DNA from: an uncultured beta proteobacterium
GTDB lineage: Bacteria; Pseudomonadota; Gammaproteobacteria; Burkholderiales; Burkholderiaceae_C
Assembly: GCA_903928325.1 (NCBI GenBank)
Contig: CAIYQF010000354.1
Coordinates: forward strand, 1 to 5,523
DNA: 5,523 bases
Direction: 5' to 3'
Shown: positions 1 to 5,316 of the stretch, piece after piece
Layout: every line of letters begins with the position of its first letter
Numbering within the stretch: the stretch's first letter is position 1
The notes under the pieces: model-generated
What the model was told of the DNA's origin: nothing
The model's database searches: none
Seen by the model: the letters and a program-made list of their open reading frames with translations, nothing else
Program-made: the position numbers and the translations under genes

Positions 1-1
1 G

Positions 2-136
2 AAACTGCTGTTAGCGCATTTGCCACTCAAAACCGCCGTCAAACTGGCCGCCGACATCAGCGGCGAGGCGCGCAACGCCTTGTACCAGCGCGCACTGGCG
101 CTCAAAGCCCCAGCGCCCGACGAGGCGGCGGACTAA
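2..136 (+). CDS. rsmI: RsmI, 16S rRNA (cytidine-1402 2'-O)-methyltransferase, C-terminal fragment
   Basis: Only the last 44 codons lie in the window; the frame is open from base 2 to a TAA at 134-136. The peptide contains LPLKTAVKLAADISG followed by RNALYQRALALK. This matches the end of RsmI proteins (E. coli has LPLKKAAALAAEIHG then KNALYKYALE). This small C-terminal helical domain follows the SAM-dependent tetrapyrrole-methylase-type catalytic domain. RsmI methylates the 2'-hydroxyl of C1402 in the decoding centre of 16S rRNA in the cytoplasm. The catalytic part is off the left edge, so its integrity cannot be judged. A short acidic tail (APDEAAD) follows the conserved part. The stop codon overlaps the purB stop codon on the other strand by a few bases, so the two genes are convergent with no intergenic space. 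Confidence 0.85.
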   Translation, partial: KLLLAHLPLKTAVKLAADISGEARNALYQRALALKAPAPDEAAD

Positions 137-1512
137 ACCCGGCGCGCCAGTTCGGCGGCTTTGCCGGTGTAGCTGGCCGGCGTCATGGCCAGCAGGCGTT
201 GCTTTTCGCTCTCAGGAATGTCGAGCGCAGCGATAAAGCCCTGCATCAGCTCGCGCGTCATGGCCTCGCCACGGGTGAACTTTTTGAGTTGCTCGTAGGG
301 CTGGGGCAGGCCAAAGCGGCGCATCACCGTCTGTATCGGCTCGGCAAGCACTTCCCACGACGCGTCCAGGTCGCGCGCTATGGCCGTTTGGTTAATTTCT
401 AGCTTGCCCAAGCCCGTTTGCAGCGACTGGTAGGCCAGCACCGCGTAGCCCAGGGCCACGCCCATATTGCGCAGCACGGTGGAATCGGTCAGGTCGCGCT
501 GCCAGCGGCTGATGGGCAGCTTTTCGCTCAGGTGGCGCAAGAGCGCGTTAGACAGGCCCAGATTGCCTTCGGCGTTCTCAAAATCGATGGGGTTAACCTT
601 GTGCGGCATGGTGCTCGAACCCACTTCGCCGTCGCGCAGCTTTTGCTTGAAGTAGCCCAGCGACACATAGCCCCAAACGTCGCGCGACCAGTCGATCAAG
701 ATGGTGTTGGTACGGGCCACGGCATCAAACAGCTCGGCCATGTAGTCGTGCGGCTCAATCTGGATGCTGTAGGGCTGAAAAGTCAGCCCCAGGCCCAGGG
801 GTTCGGGCGTCTCGATCACACGCTTGGAAAAGGCTTCCCAGTCAAAGTCGGGCCAGGCCGACAGGTGCGCGTTGTAGTTGCCCACCGCACCGTTCATCTT
901 GCCCAGGATTTTGACGTTGGCGATTTTTTCAATGGCCGCTTGCAGGCGCACCACCACGTTGGCAATTTCCTTGCCCACGGTGGTGGGGCTGGCGGTTTGG
1001 CCATGCGTGCGGCTGAGCATGGGCACGTCAGCAAAGGCATGGGCCATGTCGCGCAGCTTGAGTACGACGCGGTCAAGTTGGGGCAGCACCACCATGTCGC
1101 GCGCAACGCGCAGTTGCAGGGCGTGGCTGGTATTGTTGATGTCTTCGCTGGTGCAGGCAAAATGCACAAACTCACTGGCAGCCAACAACTCGGGGCGTGC
1201 CTCGAACTTGGATTTGAGCCAATATTCGACCGCCTTGACGTCGTGGTTGGTGGTTTTTTCAATTGTTTTTATGGCCTCGCCATCAGCCGCGGAAAAATTC
1301 TTTACCAAGCCCAAGAGGTAGGTGCGCGCGCCAGCGCTCAGGGATTTGAATTCTGCAAATCCGGCATCGCTCAAGGCCATCAACCACACCACTTCCACCT
1401 GCACACGGCGGTGCATATAGCCCAGTTCGCTCATCAGGGGCCGCAGCACCTGCAGCTTTTGCGCGTAGCGCCCGTCCAGTGGAGAAATTGCGGAAATTGC
1501 GGGAAATATCAT
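133..1512 (-). CDS. purB: Adenylosuccinate lyase PurB
   Basis: A 459-residue protein, close to the 456 of E. coli PurB. It is a cytoplasmic homotetramer of the fumarase/aspartase superfamily that splits SAICAR to AICAR plus fumarate and adenylosuccinate to AMP plus fumarate in purine synthesis. The N-terminus carries SPLDGRY (10-16). TTNHDVKAVEYW (87-98) and TSEDINNTSHAL (121-132) line the active site. SRTHGQTASPT (167-177) contains the general-acid His170. The superfamily signature GSSTMPHKVNPIDFEN lies at about 298-313; its Ser299/Ser300 is the flexible-loop catalytic base. The start at 1512 leaves nine residues before SPLDGRY, as in E. coli, although the Shine-Dalgarno is weak (GTGGA immediately before the ATG). 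The gene is divergent from the GST gene across 61 bp and convergent with rsmI, overlapping its stop. All key residues are present, so it should be functional. Confidence 0.98.
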   Translation of the reverse strand: MIFPAISAISPLDGRYAQKLQVLRPLMSELGYMHRRVQVEVVWLMALSDAGFAEFKSLSAGARTYLLGLVKNFSAADGEAIKTIEKTTNHDVKAVEYWLKSKFEARPELLAASEFVHFACTSEDINNTSHALQLRVARDMVVLPQLDRVVLKLRDMAHAFADVPMLSRTHGQTASPTTVGKEIANVVVRLQAAIEKIANVKILGKMNGAVGNYNAHLSAWPDFDWEAFSKRVIETPEPLGLGLTFQPYSIQIEPHDYMAELFDAVARTNTILIDWSRDVWGYVSLGYFKQKLRDGEVGSSTMPHKVNPIDFENAEGNLGLSNALLRHLSEKLPISRWQRDLTDSTVLRNMGVALGYAVLAYQSLQTGLGKLEINQTAIARDLDASWEVLAEPIQTVMRRFGLPQPYEQLKKFTRGEAMTRELMQGFIAALDIPESEKQRLLAMTPASYTGKAAELARRV

Positions 1513-1523
1513 TCCACGATTGT

Positions 1524-1536
1524 AGGTGCATCACCT
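1524..1536. repeat. Perfect 5-bp-arm inverted repeat AGGTG-CAT-CACCT
   Basis: Bases 1524-1528 (AGGTG) are the exact reverse complement of 1532-1536 (CACCT), with a 3-bp centre. It abuts the putative -10 hexamers and covers the expected purB transcription start, so a dimeric regulator bound here could affect both genes. It is short enough to arise by chance. No known operator consensus is recognised. Confidence 0.35.
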
Positions 1537-1548
1537 GTATAGAATGCC

Positions 1549-1564
1549 TTTCCCACGTTGGAAA
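1549..1564. repeat. 16-bp near-perfect palindrome at the GST start region
   Basis: TTTCCCACGTTGGAAA is self-complementary at seven of eight base pairs; the single mismatch is at 1554/1559. It overlaps the predicted GST transcription start, and its right arm (GGAAA, 1560-1564) is the GST Shine-Dalgarno. It could be an operator for a dimeric regulator, or in RNA a small hairpin that hides the ribosome binding site. Which of these it is, if either, cannot be told from sequence. Confidence 0.4.
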
Positions 1565-1573
1565 CACAAAAGC

Positions 1574-2191
1574 ATGAAATTGATCGGTTCTACCTCCAGC
1601 CCCTATGTTCGCAAAGTGCGCATCGTGATGGCCGAAAAAAAGTTGGACTACGATTTCATCACCGAAGACGTGTGGTCTGCCGATACGACCATCGCGCAAT
1701 CCAATCCGCTTGGCAAGGTGCCCTGCCTGATCATGGAAGCGGGCGAGGCTTTGTTTGATTCGCGCGTGATCGTCGAATACCTCGACACCTTGTCACCCGT
1801 GGGAAAGCTCATTCCGGGCACTGGGCGCGAACGCGCCGAAGTAAAAACATGGGAAGCTTTGGCCGACGGCATCATGGACGCGGCCATCCTAGCGCGCTTG
1901 GAGGCCGTCTGGGCCGGCCGCGCCGAAGGCCAGCGCAGCAGCGCGTGGATAGCCCGCCAGATGGGCAAGATCGATGAAGTGCTTACCGCCATGGGCAAGG
2001 CCCTGGGTGACAAGCCGTATTGCTCGGGTATTCACCTCTCGTTGTCGGATATTGCGGTAGGGTGCGCCCTTGCGTATCTGGACTTTCGCTTTCCGAACAT
2101 TGCCTGGCGCGACACGCATCCGGTACTGGCCAAGCTGCAAGACAAGCTCGCGCAGCGCCAGAGTTTTATCGACACCTTTCCCACCGCGTAA
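1574..2191 (+). CDS. Glutathione S-transferase family protein, YibF-like
   Basis: A 205-residue cytosolic GST fold protein. The N-terminal thioredoxin-like domain (about 1-77) begins MKLIGSTSSPYVRKV, where Ser9 occupies the GST catalytic Ser/Cys position just before Pro10. NPLGKVP (44-50) supplies the cis-proline (V49-P50), and FDS (61-63) binds the glutathione gamma-glutamyl group. The C-terminal helical domain has EALADGIMDA (95-104), as in E. coli YibF, and the N-capping box SLSD (156-159). Length and sequence resemble YibF (202 aa), a GST homologue whose physiological substrate I do not know. The ATG at 1574 is chosen because GGAAA at 1560-1564 sits 9 bp upstream and the product then starts as family members do. 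An in-frame ATG at 1526 would add 16 unrelated residues and lies within the promoter region. The gene is monocistronic in view, divergent from purB and convergent with the lipid-modification operon. Confidence 0.9.
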   Translation: MKLIGSTSSPYVRKVRIVMAEKKLDYDFITEDVWSADTTIAQSNPLGKVPCLIMEAGEALFDSRVIVEYLDTLSPVGKLIPGTGRERAEVKTWEALADGIMDAAILARLEAVWAGRAEGQRSSAWIARQMGKIDEVLTAMGKALGDKPYCSGIHLSLSDIAVGCALAYLDFRFPNIAWRDTHPVLAKLQDKLAQRQSFIDTFPTA

Positions 2192-2211
2192 GCTGCTTCG
2201 CGCCCTGCGGT

Positions 2212-2661
2212 TTAACGGTTGGCGCGGCGTTTGAGCCAGCGCATCAGGCCGCCCACCAGGGGCAGCTTTTCGTACAGTTCTTCAGCCGCATCCCAGTAGT
2301 CGCGGTGTAGCACCACCAAGCCGTGTGCGCTAAACACCAGGTGCGAGGCGCCCAAGATGACCTGCTCGGTGCCGGTCTGGTAGTTGCGAAACTGGAAGCG
2401 AAATTCCCAGGTCAAAAAGCACTGTGCGTCTTGGCAAAGTTGTTGCGTCACGACAAAGCGCGGCGCGATCAAGGCCACAAACATGTGTTCAAAAATGCCT
2501 GTAATCGCTGGCAGGCCGGTCACGTCGTTAAACGGATCTTTGAAGCGCGCCTGCGCTGCGTAGTACTGCTTTAGTTGCCCCACGCGAGCGGGCGTCAGGT
2601 TCTCAAAGTAGCCCACCAGCGCGGCGACGGCCTGCGTGCAGGGTGGCAGTTGGGGGTTCAT
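2212..2661 (-). CDS. NTF2/SnoaL-like family protein, last gene of the lipid-modification operon
   Basis: A 149-residue protein with the features of the nuclear transport factor 2/SnoaL-like cone fold: an N-terminal helix (about 8-38), ARFKDPFNDVTG (38-49) leading into the cavity, a helix with IFEHMF (56-61), then antiparallel strands (about 68-119) including LTWEFRFQF (83-91) and HLVFSAHGLVVLHRDYWD (107-124). The C-terminus (EKLPLVGGLMRWLKRRANR) is basic and amphipathic. Such folds act as small isomerases, dehydratases or ligand carriers; the actual role is unknown. The start at 2661 is preferred over an in-frame GTG/ATG-like codon 66 bases upstream because its ATG overlaps the TGA of the SDR gene (ATGA), a typical translational-coupling arrangement, and the conserved part begins after it. 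No strong Shine-Dalgarno is seen, consistent with coupling. It is probably a partner of the upstream SDR in processing an unusual lipid (inference). Confidence 0.85.
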   Translation of the reverse strand: MNPQLPPCTQAVAALVGYFENLTPARVGQLKQYYAAQARFKDPFNDVTGLPAITGIFEHMFVALIAPRFVVTQQLCQDAQCFLTWEFRFQFRNYQTGTEQVILGASHLVFSAHGLVVLHRDYWDAAEELYEKLPLVGGLMRWLKRRANR

Positions 2662-3437
2662 AAAATGGTCTTTCGCACCAGGAAAAAATACCAGCGGTTG
2701 GGCATGTTGCGCAGCGCCTTCATCCACAAGGTAAAGCGTTTGGGAAAGTGGATTTCAAACTTTCCCCGCGCCCATCCATCCAGTATGGCCTGCGCCGCCT
2801 GTGCCGAGGTGATCAGCCCGGGCATGCTAAAGCTATTGCCCGCTGTTGCCGGTGTCTCCACAAAGCCCGGGTTGATGACCGACACAGCAATGCCATCGGC
2901 TTGCAAGTCCAGGTACAGGGCTTCGGCCAAGTTGGTCAGCGCCGCCTTGGTCGGCCCGTAGGCCAGGCTGTTGGGCAAGCCCCGGTAGCCCGCCACGCTG
3001 GACACAAAAGCCAGGTGGCCACTGCCGCGCTGGCGCAGGGCCGGGAGCAGGGCGTCAAGCAGGTACAAGGCGCCCTGGTAATTCACCTGCAGGTGGCGCA
3101 GCATGTCCGTCACATCCAGGGCACTGGCTCGCATGGCGCGGTAGTGGCCGGCGCAGTACAGCACGCAGTCCGGTGCGCCCGCGACTATCAGGGCGCGCGC
3201 ACACTGGTGTACGGCCTGCGGATCGGTGCTGTCGAGCGGCAAGGCGGCGCTGCCGGGGTGCTCTGCTACAAAGTCATTGAGCGCTTGTGCCTTGCGCGCT
3301 GACACGGTCACACGCGCACCGCGCGCGTGCAAGGCCGCTGCAGTGGCGCGGCCAATGCCGCTGCTCGCACCAATGACCCAGACCGACTTGCCGTGCCAGT
3401 CGATCATTGGCGGATTGAGTGGTTTGAGCCACGCCAT
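2658..3437 (-). CDS. Short-chain dehydrogenase/reductase (SDR), classical type
   Basis: A 259-residue classical SDR. The Rossmann glycine motif GASSGIG is at 23-29. The usual NNAG is replaced by YCAG (94-97). Asn119, Ser147, Tyr160 and Lys164 form the catalytic tetrad (FVSSVAG at 144-150, YGPTK at 160-164), and NPGFVET (189-195) follows as usual. The end of beta-2 reads SAR (46-48) with Arg48 and no Asp, which favours NADP(H) over NAD(H) (inference). The C-terminus from about 233 is rich in basic and aromatic residues (KRFTLWMKALRNMPNRWYFF), so it may contact membrane. Its substrate is not evident; from context a lipid oxo or hydroxy group is likely. The gene starts 3 bp after the DUF3833 stop and overlaps the next gene by 4 bp. 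The start at 3437 has little Shine-Dalgarno; Met11 at 3407 is an alternative that would still keep the whole Rossmann fold. Confidence 0.92.
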   Translation of the reverse strand: MAWLKPLNPPMIDWHGKSVWVIGASSGIGRATAAALHARGARVTVSARKAQALNDFVAEHPGSAALPLDSTDPQAVHQCARALIVAGAPDCVLYCAGHYRAMRASALDVTDMLRHLQVNYQGALYLLDALLPALRQRGSGHLAFVSSVAGYRGLPNSLAYGPTKAALTNLAEALYLDLQADGIAVSVINPGFVETPATAGNSFSMPGLITSAQAAQAILDGWARGKFEIHFPKRFTLWMKALRNMPNRWYFFLVRKTIL

Positions 3438-3440
3438 CGT

Positions 3441-3989
3441 TTAGCGCTTGCTGAAGCTCAAAGTGACTTCGCCCAGGTAAATGCCAAATTTGCGCATGCT
3501 GGCCTTGTTGAGCATCACCCGGTCGTTGACCAGGTACATCCAGTCGTCGAACTGTACGTCGTACACCCGGCCGTCCACTGGCAGCGCCAGCGTGTAGTTC
3601 CAGTGAAAGGCGTTGCCCAAGGCTTGGCCTTGGGCCTGGCCCACCACGTCGTCGGCGCGTCCGGTGTAGCGGCCGTCGCCTAAAGCCGTGAGGCGCCAGA
3701 TGCGCTTTTGCACACTGCCGTCGACGTAGCTAAAGCTCTCGTCGAGCAGGCCCTGCCCGTCTTTCCAGGAGCACTCCATGACCACGGTAAAGCGCTTGAC
3801 CACGGTGCCCGAGCGGTCGGTGAAGACGCCGTAGGCGTCTAGCGTTCCATTGAAGTACTGCTGCAGGTCAAGCAAGGGTTTTTCGCCCCGGTAGCTGTCC
3901 ATTTTTTGTGAGGCACAGCCGACCAGGCTGGCCACGGCAGCACCTATGGCACTGGCGGCGCCACCCAAAATCAAACGTCGTTTCATCAT
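3441..3989 (-). CDS. DUF3833 family lipoprotein
   Basis: A 182-residue protein with an N-terminal lipoprotein signal: MMKRR, a small/hydrophobic stretch (6-21) and the lipobox LVGC (22-25). Cleavage and lipidation are expected at Cys25. Residue +2 is Ala, not Asp, which in the classical rule sends the lipoprotein to the outer membrane. The mature part has hallmarks I associate with DUF3833: LDLQQYFNGTLDAYG (40-54), DRSG (58-61), RFTV (66-69), LDESFSYVDG (82-91), YTGRADDVVG (108-117), FDDWMYL (147-153) and KFGIYLGEVTLSF (167-179). Its function is unknown. Being periplasm-facing and co-transcribed with a lipid methyltransferase, it may bind or present modified lipid (inference). The start at 3989 is chosen because GAAGGG (complement of 3997-4002) lies 7 bp upstream. 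A TTG at 3992 and an ATG at 3986 are alternatives differing by one residue. Confidence 0.9.
   Translation of the reverse strand: MMKRRLILGGAASAIGAAVASLVGCASQKMDSYRGEKPLLDLQQYFNGTLDAYGVFTDRSGTVVKRFTVVMECSWKDGQGLLDESFSYVDGSVQKRIWRLTALGDGRYTGRADDVVGQAQGQALGNAFHWNYTLALPVDGRVYDVQFDDWMYLVNDRVMLNKASMRKFGIYLGEVTLSFSKR
3615..3635. repeat. 8-bp inverted repeat inside the DUF3833 gene
   Basis: GCCCAAGG (3615-3622) and CCTTGGGC (3628-3635) are perfect reverse complements around a 5-base centre, and could form a stable hairpin in the mRNA. It encodes the small repetitive peptide QAQGQALG (residues 118-125). No T-run follows on either strand, so it is not a normal intrinsic terminator. Confidence 0.5.
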
Positions 3990-3996
3990 CAATGAA

Positions 3997-4002
3997 CCCT
4001 TC
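3997..4002 (-). promoter_or_regulatory. Shine-Dalgarno of the DUF3833 gene
   Basis: GAAGGG on the minus strand sits 7 bp before the ATG at 3989 and decides between three consecutive possible start codons (TTG 3992, ATG 3989, ATG 3986). It is the strongest ribosome binding site in the operon as seen here. Confidence 0.6.
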
Positions 4003-4035
4003 GTAGCAAGAGGAAGTGGAGCAGGTCAGGGGACT

Positions 4036-5274
4036 TCAGTGCAAAAGCGAAGGTTTTCGCAGGGTGTACTGCACCACGTCGATATTTTTTTCCATAAACG
4101 CGGCCTCGCAGTAGCACAGGTAAAACTCCCAGATATGCATAAACCGCGTATCAAAGCCCAGCGACAGCACCTCGGCGCGCTGGGACAAAAAGGCCTCGCG
4201 CCAGCGCTTGAGGGTTTCGGCGTAGTCCAGGCCAAAAGAATGCTCGCCCACCACCTGCAAGCCTGCCGCCTGGGCTTGCGCCCGAAACGCGCTCGGGCTG
4301 GGCAAGCAGCCACCCGGGAAAATGTATTGCTGGATGAAGTCGGTGGAGTGGACGTAGCGCGCAAACAAGGCGTCGTCGATGACGATGCTTTGGATGCAGG
4401 CGTGGCCGCCGGGCTTGAGTAGCTTGGACACGCTGGCGAAATACGTGGGCCAGTAGTCTTTGCCCACGGCCTCGATCATCTCCACCGAGCAAATCGCGTC
4501 AAACGGCGCATCGGCAATGTCGCGGTAGTCTTGCAGGCGCAAGTCAGCTTTTGCCGCCACACCGAGGCGCTGCATGCGCGCTTGGGCAAAGCTGAGCTGT
4601 TCTGTGCTCAAGGTCACGCCGGTCACCTGGGCACCAAACGCTGTAGCGCCCATCTCCGCCAGGGCGCCCCAGCCGCAGCCAATCTCTAGCACGCGGTCGC
4701 CTGGCCGCACCTGGGCCTGTTCCAGCACCCGGCGCACTTTGGCACCCTGGGCCTGTTCCAGGCTTTGGTGCATATCCCCCTGGAACAAGGCCGACGAGTA
4801 GTTCATGCTCGGGTCCAGCCAGCGGGTGTAGAAGGCGTTGCCCAGGTCGTAGTGGGCGTGGATGTTTTTGGGGCTGTTGGTGCGCGTATTGCGATTGCGC
4901 CAGTGTTTGACGCGGTAGGCCAGGCGGCCCAGCCAGCTGCCAAAAATAACCCGCTCCACCTCGGTGCGGTTTTGCACCAGCACGCGCAGCAGCATGGTGA
5001 GGTCGGGCGTGGTCCAGTCCCCGGCGATAAAGCTTTCTGCAAAACCGATGTCGCCCGATGTGAGTGCCGCCGAAAAAGCGTTCCAGTTGTGCAGGTGCAG
5101 CGTGGCGTGCGGTGACGCCATGCCACCAAAGCGCTGCATCCCCCCATCCGGGTAGTGCACGGTCAGGCTGCCGTGGCGCATGCCTTGCAACAGTTTGAGT
5201 ACCGTGTGCGCTGCTGCGGGAATGCGCCCCGGTGGCGTGCTGGTGGCGGCGTCTTTGGTCGTCGAATGGTTCAT
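4036..5274 (-). CDS. Cyclopropane-fatty-acyl-phospholipid synthase-like SAM methyltransferase (variant active site)
   Basis: A 412-residue protein (E. coli Cfa has 382). The N-terminal domain (about 20-130) contains a lipid-binding-like segment, GSLTVHYPDGGMQRFGG (35-51). The Rossmann methyltransferase domain follows: HYDLGNAFY (141-149), the SAM-binding VLEIGCGWGAL (195-205), VTGVTLSTEQ (217-226), SVEMIEAVG (263-271), and FIQQYIFPGGCLPS (313-326). By alignment to E. coli Cfa, Glu268 matches Glu239, Tyr351 matches Tyr317 and Cys389 matches Cys354. Ser161 replaces Cys139 and Gln295 replaces His266, two residues that bind bicarbonate in Cfa. The family transfers a methylene/methyl from SAM to the double bond of membrane phospholipid acyl chains. 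With this variant site and operon, a methylated or furan-forming product is more likely than a plain cyclopropane (inference). The start at 5274 lacks a Shine-Dalgarno, but residues upstream of Met32 look conserved, so I keep it. DUF1365 ends 42 bp upstream. Confidence 0.93.
   Translation of the reverse strand: MNHSTTKDAATSTPPGRIPAAAHTVLKLLQGMRHGSLTVHYPDGGMQRFGGMASPHATLHLHNWNAFSAALTSGDIGFAESFIAGDWTTPDLTMLLRVLVQNRTEVERVIFGSWLGRLAYRVKHWRNRNTRTNSPKNIHAHYDLGNAFYTRWLDPSMNYSSALFQGDMHQSLEQAQGAKVRRVLEQAQVRPGDRVLEIGCGWGALAEMGATAFGAQVTGVTLSTEQLSFAQARMQRLGVAAKADLRLQDYRDIADAPFDAICSVEMIEAVGKDYWPTYFASVSKLLKPGGHACIQSIVIDDALFARYVHSTDFIQQYIFPGGCLPSPSAFRAQAQAAGLQVVGEHSFGLDYAETLKRWREAFLSQRAEVLSLGFDTRFMHIWEFYLCYCEAAFMEKNIDVVQYTLRKPSLLH
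4711..4761. repeat. 15-bp direct repeat within the methyltransferase gene
   Basis: CTGGGCCTGTTCCAG occurs exactly at 4711-4725 and 4747-4761, 36 bp (12 codons) apart and in the same frame. On the coding strand it gives LEQAQ twice (residues 172-176 and 184-188), in the helix just before the SAM-binding motif. It looks like a local duplication or helical repetition that leaves the frame intact. Confidence 0.6.
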
Positions 5275-5316
5275 GGGCGCGTTGATTAACAGGTGAGAAA
5301 AATACGAGCGGCGGGC

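Larger units (their letters stand above)
1513..1573. promoter_or_regulatory. Divergent purB / GST promoter region
   Basis: This is the only space available for promoters of the two divergent genes. On the + strand a -10-like TATAGA lies at 1538-1543 (or TAGAAT at 1540-1545), which would place a GST transcript start near 1550. On the - strand the same bases read TATACA (complement of 1537-1542), giving a purB start near 1530 and an untranslated leader of about 18 bases. No convincing -35 box is present in either direction: TTGTAG at 1520-1525 is only 12-14 bp from the + strand -10. Assignment rests on position and the AT-rich hexamers, not on a full consensus. Confidence 0.4.

Noticed and set aside
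894..1262. 122-codon frame on the minus strand within purB
   Set aside because: It is a shifted-frame shadow of purB with a Pro/Thr/Ser/Arg-rich composition and no family features.
418..1542. Long 374-codon open frame on the + strand opposite purB
   Set aside because: It is antisense to the clear purB gene, is rich in His/Gln/Gly/Val as expected for the reverse complement of GC-rich coding DNA, and shows no recognisable family motif.
1526..1573. Upstream ATG giving the GST a 16-residue N-terminal extension
   Set aside because: The extension resembles no GST N-terminus, sits in the promoter and palindrome region, and the ATG at 1574 has a well-placed GGAAA 9 bp upstream.
2199..2226. Intrinsic terminator between GST and the NTF2-like gene
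   Set aside because: The stem is only 6 bp with a 16-base loop and has no T-tract on either side, so it does not meet the pattern of an intrinsic terminator.
2662..2727. Upstream start that would add 22 residues to the NTF2-like protein
   Set aside because: It would overlap the SDR coding sequence by 70 bases; the ATGA overlap at 2661 gives a natural start and the added residues resemble no family member.
5275..5316. Internal promoter in front of the methyltransferase gene
   Set aside because: The 42-bp gap contains AT-rich bases but no recognisable -35/-10 pair, and it lies within a run of same-strand genes.
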